The notes under the pieces: generated by a model | Told to the model about the DNA's origin: nothing | The model's input: the letters and a program-made list of their open reading frames with translations, nothing else | The model's database searches: none | In this document: positions 43,757-52,107 of the stretch, piece after piece | Layout: every line of letters starts with the position of its first letter | How positions within the stretch are numbered: the first letter of the stretch is position 1 | Translations under genes and position numbers: made by a program | Virus record (IMG/VR): IMGVR_UViG_3300030104_001945 | Span: 1 to 64,000 of that record | DNA length: 64,000 nt | Strand: one strand, 5' to 3' | Source of the DNA: a virus

Positions 43757-45243
43757 TACTAGGTCCACCTGGAACTGGGAAAACTACTTCGTTATTAAAT
43801 AAGCTTGAAGCTGAAATAGAGGCAGGAGTTAAACCTCGAACTATTGGTTTCGTTAGTTTTACTCGTAGAGCAATTAAAGAATCAAGAGAAAGAACTATTA
43901 CTCGATTTGATATAAATGAAGAAACAGATTTAGATTATTTTAGGACACTTCATAGCATTTGTTTTCGTTCTTTAGGATTAAATGGAGAACAAATATTTAA
44001 GGGAAGTCATATTACTGAGTTTAAAAAACTTTTAAAAATAGATATGTCTGGTGGAATAGAAGAAGATGAAATAGTCGCATCAGGAATTAAAATAGGTGAT
44101 AAGATGCTTTTTTGCGATCAGTTATCTAGGGCAATGATGAAGCCACTAAGAGATACTTGGAGAAGTTTAGATTGCGAATACTCTTGGAAAGAACAAGAAT
44201 TATTTTCTAATACATTTAGAAAGTTTAAAGAAAAAAGAGGTTTATCGGATTTCACTGATATGCTTATAACTTTCTTAAAAGATGGTGTAGCACCTCCATT
44301 AAAAGTTTTATTTGTTGACGAAGCACAAGATTTAACTATACTGCAATGGAAAGTAGTAAGTAAATTAGTTGAGAACTGTGATAGATTATATATTGCAGGA
44401 GATGATGATCAAACTATTTATAAATGGGCAGGAGCTGATATTGATACATTTTTAAATCTTCAAGGCAATATTGAAGTGTTACCTTATAGTTATAGATTAC
44501 CTTCTAAAGTTTATGATTTAGCAATCGAGATTAGCTCACGTATTAAAAACAGATTCGCAAAAGAGTGGAAAAGTAGAAAAGAAGAAGGCACTGTTAATTA
44601 TGTATCTGCAGTAGAATATATAGACATGAAAGAAGGATCATGGCTCATCCTCTCTCGGTATAACTATCAACTTTATGCTATACAAAAGTTTCTAAAAACT
44701 CAAGGATTTGTGTTTGAAAATAAGTATGGAGGGTTTAAAGCTAATAAACATGTTCAAGGAATTAGAGCATGGAAGAAATTACACGCAGGGGAAAAAATAT
44801 GTTATGACGAAATTAAAAAACTATATTCTTGCTTACGTACCGGAAGTGGTATAGAAAGAGGATTTAAGAATTTAAAAACGATTGATGAAAAAGAAGAATA
44901 TGAATTAGAAACTTTAGTCATGCATCATGGTTTAAAAGCTAGTGGTACTTGGCAAAAAGCATTAGAAATGATTCCAGAAGAAGATAAATATTATTATGAA
45001 GCACTTGAAAAGACAGGGGATATTGATGAAGATAATCCTAGAATTAGATTGAGCACTATACATGGTAGTAAAGGTGCTGAAGCTGATAATGTAGTTTTAA
45101 TGACAGATGTTTCTTATAAAACTTGGAAGAACTTAGTTAAAGATGACGATGATGAGCATCGTGTTTTTTATGTTGGAATTACAAGAGTAAAAAATAATTT
45201 ATTTATTGTAAATCCTCAAACTGAATATAGCTACAGGATATAA
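43729..45243 (+). CDS. superfamily 1A helicase (UvrD/Rep-like)
   Basis: 504 residues. Motif I LGPPGTGKTTSLL, Ia FVSFTRRAIKESR, II FVDEAQDL, III AGDDDQTIYKWAGAD, IV YSYRLP, V STIHGSKGAEADNVVLM and VI YVGITRVKNN are all present. 3'-5' DNA unwinding is expected. Shorter than UvrD, closer in size to phage Dda-type or small Rep-like helicases. As no DnaB-type helicase was found, it may be a main replicative or recombination helicase. Overlaps the UXS gene by 28 bases. Confidence 0.92.
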   Translation: MFNKSNTNVILGPPGTGKTTSLLNKLEAEIEAGVKPRTIGFVSFTRRAIKESRERTITRFDINEETDLDYFRTLHSICFRSLGLNGEQIFKGSHITEFKKLLKIDMSGGIEEDEIVASGIKIGDKMLFCDQLSRAMMKPLRDTWRSLDCEYSWKEQELFSNTFRKFKEKRGLSDFTDMLITFLKDGVAPPLKVLFVDEAQDLTILQWKVVSKLVENCDRLYIAGDDDQTIYKWAGADIDTFLNLQGNIEVLPYSYRLPSKVYDLAIEISSRIKNRFAKEWKSRKEEGTVNYVSAVEYIDMKEGSWLILSRYNYQLYAIQKFLKTQGFVFENKYGGFKANKHVQGIRAWKKLHAGEKICYDEIKKLYSCLRTGSGIERGFKNLKTIDEKEEYELETLVMHHGLKASGTWQKALEMIPEEDKYYYEALEKTGDIDEDNPRIRLSTIHGSKGAEADNVVLMTDVSYKTWKNLVKDDDDEHRVFYVGITRVKNNLFIVNPQTEYSYRI

Positions 45244-45244
45244 T

Positions 45245-45913
45245 ATGGATATAAAATTAAAATATTTAAATAATTTTGAAAAGAAAATAGATAATGATAT
45301 TTATAGTGAACCTAAATCTAAATTACATTATGGTGTAATAGAACCTCAAACTCAAAAATTTTTAGATACATTTGAAATTAAAGAAGATAAATCAGTTATA
45401 GATATAGGTTGTGGAGATGGATATTTTTTATCACTATTACAAAAAGCAGGGTTTAAAAATTTAGTTGGAGTAACTAAACATGATGAAGATATAAAAAATT
45501 GCAGTAACTATGGATTAAAAGATATTAGAAAAACTGATATGACTTTTACAGGGATAAAAGAAAATTTTGATGCTTTATGGTGTAGACATGTATTAGAACA
45601 TAGTCCATATCCTTATTTAACTTTACATGAATTTAATCGTTTAGTTAAAATGGGAGGTAATGCTTATGTAGAAGTTCCTGAAGCTGAGGGATATATTAAA
45701 CATGAAAATAATGCAAATCATTACTCTATGTTAACGAAAAGAAATTGGGTATCTTTAATTTTACGATGTGGTTTTGATATAAATAAAATACAAGATATTG
45801 ATTTAAGTATAAAAAATCCAGAATTTCAAGATGGGAATCCTTACCCAGAGCAATGGTGGGCTTTTTATTTAACTAAAACAGTCGAATTAAATTTTATGAA
45901 AGGAGAGTTATGA
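45245..45913 (+). CDS. class I SAM-dependent methyltransferase
   Basis: 222 residues. SAM-binding motif I VIDIGCGDGYFL, then a LWCRHVLEHSPYPYLTLHEFNRLVKMGGNAYVEVP core typical of Methyltransf_11/23-type enzymes. No DNA methylase catalytic motif (DPPY or PC) is seen, so a small molecule, sugar or protein substrate is likelier than a DNA base. In a DNA-modification operon it might methylate the attached group; inference. Confidence 0.82.
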   Translation: MDIKLKYLNNFEKKIDNDIYSEPKSKLHYGVIEPQTQKFLDTFEIKEDKSVIDIGCGDGYFLSLLQKAGFKNLVGVTKHDEDIKNCSNYGLKDIRKTDMTFTGIKENFDALWCRHVLEHSPYPYLTLHEFNRLVKMGGNAYVEVPEAEGYIKHENNANHYSMLTKRNWVSLILRCGFDINKIQDIDLSIKNPEFQDGNPYPEQWWAFYLTKTVELNFMKGEL

Positions 45914-46968
45914 AAGCAATAGGAAGTTATATATTTGCTGGTGGATTCACTATCGGCGTTAAAAAACATTTTGATATTGAAGCACATTTAGAAGGTGATG
46001 GATATGGAGCTGATACATTTAGTTTAAATTATCCAGAAATACCAGTTTTTGTTGGTCCAGAAGATTGGCCTACAGAAAAATATAAAGATAAAATAGATTT
46101 TATATATGGTAATCCTCCATGTGCTCCTTGGAGTACGTTAGGTTCTGGAAGTAAAGGTGCAGATGCATGGAAAACTGATCCTCGTATTAGTTGTTGGAAC
46201 GATGTATTTTCTTTACTTTATAAAATAAAACCAAAAGCTTTAGCTATTGAGTCAGTTCCTCGTGTTTATTCAGAAACAGGAGGTAGACCAATGATAATGG
46301 ATTTTACAAGAAAAGCTAATGAAGAAGGATATGCAGTTACTCATTTACTAATAGATGGTCAATATGCTGGACTTCCTCATTCAAGAAAAAGATTTTTTTT
46401 CATAGCGCATAAAGGAAATTTTAATCCCCCTGCTCCTAACTGGAATCCTGCGCCAACTGTAGGAGAAGTGTTAGATGAATTAAAAGCAGATGGAATTGAA
46501 GCAGGACACACAGCAACGTTAAGTGAAAATGAAATGAAATTAACTAAACTGGCTAAACCTGGAGAATCTTTAAGAAATATATGGGAAAGTTTAAACCCAC
46601 CAGAAACTTGGAAAAGGTCTACTAAAGGAAGAAAAGGAGTTATAGGTAGACCTCAATTTATGAAATGGAGATTAACTAGAGAACAGATAATGGGAGTTAT
46701 TGCTGGAAGTTTTTCTATACATCCAGAAGAAGATAGGCTTTTAGGAATACAAGAATTATGTGCTTTCTCTGGATATCCAACAGATTATAAATTTGCTGGA
46801 GCAAAATCAGGGTGGCCTAGTTTATTAGCTAGAGGAGTAATGCCTCCAGTAGGTGAATGGGTAGCTAGAAATGTAAAAACAATGATTGAGTCAAATCAAC
46901 CTTTCGAAGTTAATCATAAAATTATTGATTATCGTAAACCAACAACAGGAGATTTATTTAATGCTTAG
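45910..46968 (+). CDS. C5-cytosine DNA methyltransferase homologue
   Basis: 352 residues. Motif I-like YIFAGGFTIG, motif IV GNPPCAPWS with nucleophile Cys71, motif VI as ESV (E114) instead of the usual ENV, motif VIII GLPHSRKRFFFIA (R159, R161) and C-terminal GYPTDYKFAG ... ARGVMPPVGEW equivalent to motifs IX-X. It should methylate, or otherwise modify, C5 of cytosine. The changed VI and X motifs, next to a putative hydroxymethylase, make specialisation possible. Overlaps neighbours by 4-8 bases. Confidence 0.85.
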   Translation: MKAIGSYIFAGGFTIGVKKHFDIEAHLEGDGYGADTFSLNYPEIPVFVGPEDWPTEKYKDKIDFIYGNPPCAPWSTLGSGSKGADAWKTDPRISCWNDVFSLLYKIKPKALAIESVPRVYSETGGRPMIMDFTRKANEEGYAVTHLLIDGQYAGLPHSRKRFFFIAHKGNFNPPAPNWNPAPTVGEVLDELKADGIEAGHTATLSENEMKLTKLAKPGESLRNIWESLNPPETWKRSTKGRKGVIGRPQFMKWRLTREQIMGVIAGSFSIHPEEDRLLGIQELCAFSGYPTDYKFAGAKSGWPSLLARGVMPPVGEWVARNVKTMIESNQPFEVNHKIIDYRKPTTGDLFNA

Positions 46969-47341
46969 AGATATTGAAGAGTTCCATAAAAAATTTGGAT
47001 TTAAAAAAAGACAAGGTATCAAAAATAATAAAGATTTGGTAGACTTTCGGATTAAATTCTTAGAAGAAGAATTAAGAGAATTTAAAGAAGCAATTAAAGA
47101 AGAAGATGATGCGAAAGCATTAGATGCTTTAGTTGATTTAACTTATGTAGCTATAGGAACGGCTTATCTATTTGATTATCCTTTCTGGGTTGCATGGTCA
47201 GAAGTACAGAAAGCAAATATGGCAAAAGTAAGAAAAGAAAGTGAACGTTCTAAATTTGATGTAACTAAACCTAAGGGTTGGAAAGCACCTAATATAGAAC
47301 AAGTTCTTCACACATTTAAAAAATGGAGCGCATGGTCATGA
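46961..47341 (+). CDS. MazG-like nucleotide pyrophosphohydrolase
   Basis: 126 residues from ATG 46961, with AGGAG nine bases before. FLEEELREFKEAIKEEDDAKALDALVDLTYVAIGTAYL carries the E-E-x-x-E and D-x-x-x-D metal-binding pattern of the all-alpha NTP pyrophosphatase superfamily. It hydrolyses NTPs or dNTPs to NMP and PPi. Phages that replace cytosine need a dCTPase (T4 gp56 belongs to this superfamily), so dCTP removal is an attractive but unproven role. Confidence 0.85.
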   Translation: MLRDIEEFHKKFGFKKRQGIKNNKDLVDFRIKFLEEELREFKEAIKEEDDAKALDALVDLTYVAIGTAYLFDYPFWVAWSEVQKANMAKVRKESERSKFDVTKPKGWKAPNIEQVLHTFKKWSAWS

Positions 47342-48384
47342 AAGTATTAGTAACAGGATTTACTGCGAAAGGTATTGGCAGTGGTAAAAATGTATTAGAG
47401 ATTGCGACAGCAGCTAATTGTTTACCAAGAGCATTAAGAGAATGTGGAATAGAAGTTGATCATAAACCAGTTATACCTGGAGAAGATATATCAGAATATG
47501 ATAAAGTAGTTGTATTTGCTTTTGCTCCTAATTCTTTACCATCATCTTATTTATATGGAGGTCTTTATACTTTATTGAAAAGACCTGACGCATACATAGC
47601 ATTAGATGATTGGCAAACTAAAGATATAAAACAAGGGTGTGGTACTTTCGCACGTGATGGCCATTGGCGATTATGGAAAAGAGTAAGTAAAGCAGGTAAC
47701 TCTGTTGGTAAAAAATTCTTTAATGAAGCACAGCCCTATAAAAAAGAAATGGAAGATTTAATTACGCAATTAGCTTTCGAACAGTGGCCATATAGAGTTC
47801 TAGCACCAGTTTATAAGGGTGGAGACGTATCTCAACTAGGAATAGATTCCGCAGAAATTATACCATGGGATCCAACTCCTGTTACCGATAGCTATAAAGC
47901 AGGAAGTAAATATAATCAATCTTTATTCTCAAGAATAGATTCACATGATGGACCTAAAAATAAAGAATGGATAATGGCTTCGTTAATTCAAAAACAGAGT
48001 TGGTTTAAACGTCAACATTTCGAGTGGAAAGTAACTTGCTACGGTAATCCTAATTTAGGTCAAGAACGATTAACTGAACCAGAATTATATAATGAATACC
48101 TAAGAGTAAGAGGAATATTAATACCTCCTCATTATCATACGATAAAAGGTAGTGGTTGGTGGAGAGTTCGTTATGGCATGATAGCAGACGCAGGTTGTAT
48201 TGCTTATGGAGAACAAGAAGAAACTAAACTTTTTGGCGATGCATATAGAATTCATCATAGTGATATAGAAAAAATGAACGACAATGAATTAGATGATTTA
48301 GCTAAAGCGCAGAAAGAAGATTTTAATTCTACAGTATGGAATAAAAATAGATTAAATACGTTTATCGGAGATTACTTTTTATGA
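47338..48384 (+). CDS. GT-B-type glycosyltransferase, candidate DNA sugar transferase
   Basis: 348 residues. ATG 47338, with GGAG seven bases upstream, overlaps the MazG stop as ATGA. The N-terminal Rossmann-like start MKVLVTGFTAKGIGSGKN, YDKVVVFAFAPNSLPSSY and the C-terminal GSGWWRVRYGMIADAGCIAYGEQEETKLFG region, with its G-x-x-R...A-x-A-G pattern, fit a GT-B enzyme. It is flanked by MazG, a dNMP kinase and the hydroxymethylase homologue, so transfer of a sugar to hydroxymethylcytosine in DNA is a reasonable inference. The acceptor is not visible in the sequence. Confidence 0.72.
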   Translation: MKVLVTGFTAKGIGSGKNVLEIATAANCLPRALRECGIEVDHKPVIPGEDISEYDKVVVFAFAPNSLPSSYLYGGLYTLLKRPDAYIALDDWQTKDIKQGCGTFARDGHWRLWKRVSKAGNSVGKKFFNEAQPYKKEMEDLITQLAFEQWPYRVLAPVYKGGDVSQLGIDSAEIIPWDPTPVTDSYKAGSKYNQSLFSRIDSHDGPKNKEWIMASLIQKQSWFKRQHFEWKVTCYGNPNLGQERLTEPELYNEYLRVRGILIPPHYHTIKGSGWWRVRYGMIADAGCIAYGEQEETKLFGDAYRIHHSDIEKMNDNELDDLAKAQKEDFNSTVWNKNRLNTFIGDYFL

Positions 48385-48986
48385 AAGACAGGAAGAATAT
48401 AATTAGAGGTATAATTATAGTAGAAGGTGCAGACTGTACTGGTAAAACTACTCTAACAGATTTACTTCGTAAAAAGTTTAAAGCACGTTATATGCATTTA
48501 CGAATCCATAAAAGAATGGAGATATGGCATAAAGCAACTGTTCGTAGAGCAATAAGATTAGCTAAAGATGAGTTAGTTGTAATAGATAGGCATTGGCCAT
48601 CAGAAGAAGTTTATTCTTACGAAAGAGCAGATGGCCCTGAATATAATCCTATTAAGTTGTATAAAAAATTAAAGAAAGCAAATACGTTATATGTATGGTG
48701 TGCGCCAGAAGATAGTGCTAGAGTTATAAAAGTACATAGAAAAAAGAAAGAAGAACGACATGAAGAATATAGTGATATTACTCGAATTGTCGATAGATAC
48801 AAACGTTCATGGTATGGTTTAAACTATGAGCACGATAATTTTCTTAAATCTCTAGGAGAGTTAAGATGGCGAAAAAACTTCATACGATATGATGTTTTTA
48901 AAGAAGGTCATAAGATTGATAGTAAAACTTATGATATAATTAATCGATTACGATATTTGAGAGGAGAAGCAGTATGGACGGTTTAG
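48381..48986 (+). CDS. P-loop deoxynucleoside monophosphate kinase-like protein
   Basis: 201 residues. P-loop GADCTGKT at 16-23 and VVIDRHWPSEEVYSYERADG (DR-x-x motif) match thymidylate kinase-like enzymes; a lid region rich in Lys/Arg (HRKKKEERHEEY) follows. It would phosphorylate a dNMP to dNDP. Beside the hydroxymethylase homologue, a hydroxymethyl-dCMP kinase role (as T4 gp1 performs) is inferred. Confidence 0.82.
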   Translation: MKDRKNIIRGIIIVEGADCTGKTTLTDLLRKKFKARYMHLRIHKRMEIWHKATVRRAIRLAKDELVVIDRHWPSEEVYSYERADGPEYNPIKLYKKLKKANTLYVWCAPEDSARVIKVHRKKKEERHEEYSDITRIVDRYKRSWYGLNYEHDNFLKSLGELRWRKNFIRYDVFKEGHKIDSKTYDIINRLRYLRGEAVWTV

Positions 48987-49828
48987 CAGCTTTAGCAGCA
49001 GATAATGTTTGGAATGATGCTATTTTAGATATTCAAGGTGGAGTAGAATCCGCACCTCGTGGTTTAGTAACACGAGAAAAAATAAATCATACAACGATGT
49101 GCGATATGAGATATCCTATCGTTACTAACACGAGAAGATTATTGGGTTATAAGTTTATGATTCAAGAAGCTATTTGGATATTAAGAGGGGATAATAGATT
49201 AAGTACAATAGAACCTTACTCTAAGATGATTGGTAAATTTAGTGATGATAAATATTTCTTTCGAGGTGCATATGGTCCTAAAATTATAGATCAACTTCAA
49301 TATATATGTAAGTCATTAAAAGAAGATAGAAACACGAGACAAGCAGTTATAAATATTTGGAGAGAAAGTCCTCATGATACTAACGATGTACCTTGTACTG
49401 TATCTTTTCAATTTTTAATTCGTCAAGATAAATTACATATCATAGCTAATATGCGTTCAAACGATTTGTGGTTAGGTTGGCCTTATGATAATTTTAATTT
49501 TTCTATGCTTGGCGCATACGTTGCTTTATTACTATATGATATTTATAAAGTAGAAGTAGGATTAGGAATAACAACTATTAATGCTGGTTCACGTCATTTA
49601 TATAAACCAAATTTTGAGTCAGCAGATATGTGTACTCGTTCTAATTATGAAGATTATGTGAACTATAAACCATTGAATTTAAAGGATTATAGTAGTGCAG
49701 AAGATTTCTTAGAGCATTTAGAATTTGTATCTTTAGATAAAGGTCAAATTAACGAAATGAAAGTAAAAGCATTAGACCGTGAATATGGAAAAGGATTTGC
49801 CCATGAACTTTTCAACAAGGCCAAGTAA
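48974..49828 (+). CDS. dCMP hydroxymethylase (thymidylate synthase fold)
   Basis: 284 residues. Catalytic Cys141 in VPCTVSFQF, phosphate-binding RS at 161-162 in MRSNDLWLGWPYD and HLY at 208-210. The base-specificity residue, Asn177 in E. coli thymidylate synthase, is Asp172 here; the Cys-to-Asp distance of 31 equals that in both E. coli TS (146/177) and T4 gp42 (148/179). Asn-to-Asp at this site is the known mark of dCMP hydroxymethylases, which use methylene-tetrahydrofolate and water to make hydroxymethyl-dCMP. A divergent thymidylate synthase is the alternative. Confidence 0.85.
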   Translation: MDGLAALAADNVWNDAILDIQGGVESAPRGLVTREKINHTTMCDMRYPIVTNTRRLLGYKFMIQEAIWILRGDNRLSTIEPYSKMIGKFSDDKYFFRGAYGPKIIDQLQYICKSLKEDRNTRQAVINIWRESPHDTNDVPCTVSFQFLIRQDKLHIIANMRSNDLWLGWPYDNFNFSMLGAYVALLLYDIYKVEVGLGITTINAGSRHLYKPNFESADMCTRSNYEDYVNYKPLNLKDYSSAEDFLEHLEFVSLDKGQINEMKVKALDREYGKGFAHELFNKAK

Positions 49829-50264
49829 GCACGAAACTTTTTTAGAAATTGCTAAGACTGTCTCGGAACAAGCAACATGCATCCGGCGTAATGTTGGATG
49901 TGTGTTAGTTAATTCTAAAAATCATATTCTTGCAACTGGATATAATGGAGTTCCTGCAGGAGCAGTGCATTGTTTAGATTTACCTTGTAGTGGAGCAGAG
50001 TTTCCATCAGGAGAAGGATTAAATTCTTGCGAAGCGATTCACGCAGAACAAAACGCATTACTTCAATGTAAAGATATTTATGATATTGAAAAATGTTATT
50101 GTACAGTAAGTCCGTGTATGACGTGTGTAAAATTATTATTAAATACTTCTTGTAGTATTTTAATTTTTCCTACTTTATATACAGACGTAGAGCCATTAGA
50201 ACTTTGGAAAAAATCAGAAAGAGAGTATATTATTTATGAACGACCTATTCAAACCCGCCAGTAA
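49803..50264 (+). CDS. dCMP deaminase
   Basis: 153 residues; ATG 49803 preferred over an in-frame ATG at 49779 because AAAGG lies at a good distance. Zinc site CEAIHAEQNAL (His, Glu) and SPCMTC (two Cys) is complete, and CVLVNSKNHILATGYNGVPAGAVHC is the family N-terminus. Converts dCMP to dUMP for dTTP synthesis, and lowers unmodified dCMP pools. Overlaps the hydroxymethylase by 26 bases. Confidence 0.93.
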   Translation: MNFSTRPSKHETFLEIAKTVSEQATCIRRNVGCVLVNSKNHILATGYNGVPAGAVHCLDLPCSGAEFPSGEGLNSCEAIHAEQNALLQCKDIYDIEKCYCTVSPCMTCVKLLLNTSCSILIFPTLYTDVEPLELWKKSEREYIIYERPIQTRQ

Positions 50265-52107
50265 CTGGAGACCTCCTGAGGTTTTAATTAATTACAGCGA
50301 GTCAAAAGCTTTAGCTATTGACACTGAAACGTATGATCCTAATTTAAAAAAGAATGGACCTGGTGGATTTCGTAACGATGGATTCGTAGTAGGTATTTCT
50401 CTATGCGATGAGGAGGGAAGAAAATGTTATTTACCCATAGCACACCAAGATGGCGGTAATCTCCCTAAAGACTTAATCGTATCGTATTTAAAAAACGCAC
50501 TGGGGACGCCTAAAACGAAGATTTTCGCTAATGCATTATATGATTTAGAGTGGTTATCTACTCTAGGAATAAATACTCAAGGAAAAATATATGACGTTCA
50601 AGTAGCAGAAACTTTACTTAATGAGAATAGAAGGTCATTCTCTTTAGATAATATATCAGCAGATTATTTAGGTGAAAGAAAAGATGAATCACTTTTAGAA
50701 GATGCTGTTCGTTCACATTTCTCTGGAAGAGCAAATGTTAAAAGTAATTTATGGAGATTACATTCGTCATACGTTGGTCCTTATGCTGAGAAAGATGCTG
50801 AGCTGACTATGGAAGTTTTTAAAAAACAACACCCTTTATTAAAGCAAGAAGAATTACTTCCCGTTCTTGATATGGAATCTCGTATGATTCCTCTTCTGTT
50901 ATCGATGAGAAAGAAAGGTGTTCGAGTTGACATTGAGAAAGCATCGAAGCTAAAGGATACGATTTACTTAAAACAAAATGAAACGCAAAGACAGTTAGAT
51001 ACGATAATAGGATCAGAAGTAAATGTATGGGCTAATGAAAGTATTGCGAAAGCTTATGATTCGCAGAATATTAAATATACATACACGGCCAAAGGATCAC
51101 CATCATTTACTCAAGACTGGTTAAACACTGCAGAAGATAATATTAGTCCTTTAATTTTACGAGTGCGAAAACTTTATAAGTTGAGAAGTACATTTATCGA
51201 AAACATGATCATTGAGAAATCAGTTAATGGAAGATTGCATTGTCAATTACATTCTACAGGAACAGTAACAGGTAGATTTAGTTCATCACATCCTAATCTT
51301 CAACAAGTCCCTGCGCATGATCCTGAGTTAGCACCTTTAGTAAGAGGTTTATTTATTCCTGAAGAAGAACACGATTGGGTATGTGTAGATTACGCACAAC
51401 AAGAGCCACGATTACTCGTTCATTTCGCAAGTAAGACGAATAATGAATCAGCAAAATTGGCACAAAATTTATACAAAAATGATACACAAACTGACTTCCA
51501 TACGATGGTTGCAGAGATGGCTGGAATCAAGAGAAAACAAGCAAAAACTATTAATTTAGGCTTGACTTATGGTATGGGAAAAAAGAAATTAGCAGCAGAA
51601 TTAGGATTAAGTTTTGATGACGCAGAATCTCTATTTGAGAAGTATCATCGCAACGTTCCTTTCGTTCAAGCATTAAACAATCAAGCTATCGCATTCGCTT
51701 CGACTAAAGGTTATATTAAAACTTTATTAGGAAGGCGCAGACATTTTAATTTATTCGAACCCACTGGTTGGGATAATTTTGGGAAGCCAGCATATCCGAT
51801 TGAGAAAGCGAAAGAGATGTATAAAGGAATGATATTGAAAAGAGCACAAACGCATAAAGCTTTAAATTGCTTGATCCAAGGATCAGCCGCTGATGTTACA
51901 AAAGCAGCTATGTTAAAAGTATGGGACAGTAATATTATGGATATAGGATTAACGATACATGATGAGTTAGACTTCTCAGTACCTCGCACGAAAGAGGGCG
52001 AAGAAAAACTTAATGAAGTAGTTAATCTCATGAAGAACGCAGTTGAGTTAAATGTTCCATTAGAGGTAGACGTTGAGAGAGGAGCAAGTTGGGGAGAGAT
52101 TAAGTGA
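50236..52107 (+). CDS. polA: family A DNA polymerase with 3'-5' exonuclease
   Basis: 623 residues. Exonuclease: LAIDTETYD (D29, E31), FANALYDLEWL and YAEKDAELTMEVF. Polymerase: motif A VCVDYAQQEPRLL, motif B RKQAKTINLGLTYGMG, motif C LTIHDELDF. Residue Leu441 replaces Phe762 of E. coli Pol I in the O-helix. No 5'-3' exonuclease domain, as usual for phage enzymes. Main replicative polymerase, overlapping the dCMP deaminase by 29 bases. Confidence 0.97.
   Translation: MNDLFKPASNWRPPEVLINYSESKALAIDTETYDPNLKKNGPGGFRNDGFVVGISLCDEEGRKCYLPIAHQDGGNLPKDLIVSYLKNALGTPKTKIFANALYDLEWLSTLGINTQGKIYDVQVAETLLNENRRSFSLDNISADYLGERKDESLLEDAVRSHFSGRANVKSNLWRLHSSYVGPYAEKDAELTMEVFKKQHPLLKQEELLPVLDMESRMIPLLLSMRKKGVRVDIEKASKLKDTIYLKQNETQRQLDTIIGSEVNVWANESIAKAYDSQNIKYTYTAKGSPSFTQDWLNTAEDNISPLILRVRKLYKLRSTFIENMIIEKSVNGRLHCQLHSTGTVTGRFSSSHPNLQQVPAHDPELAPLVRGLFIPEEEHDWVCVDYAQQEPRLLVHFASKTNNESAKLAQNLYKNDTQTDFHTMVAEMAGIKRKQAKTINLGLTYGMGKKKLAAELGLSFDDAESLFEKYHRNVPFVQALNNQAIAFASTKGYIKTLLGRRRHFNLFEPTGWDNFGKPAYPIEKAKEMYKGMILKRAQTHKALNCLIQGSAADVTKAAMLKVWDSNIMDIGLTIHDELDFSVPRTKEGEEKLNEVVNLMKNAVELNVPLEVDVERGASWGEIK

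Noticed and set aside
48974-49828. ordinary thymidylate synthase (thyA)
   Set aside because: The strictly conserved Asn of the P-F-N motif is Asp here at the exact aligned position, which marks dCMP hydroxymethylases.
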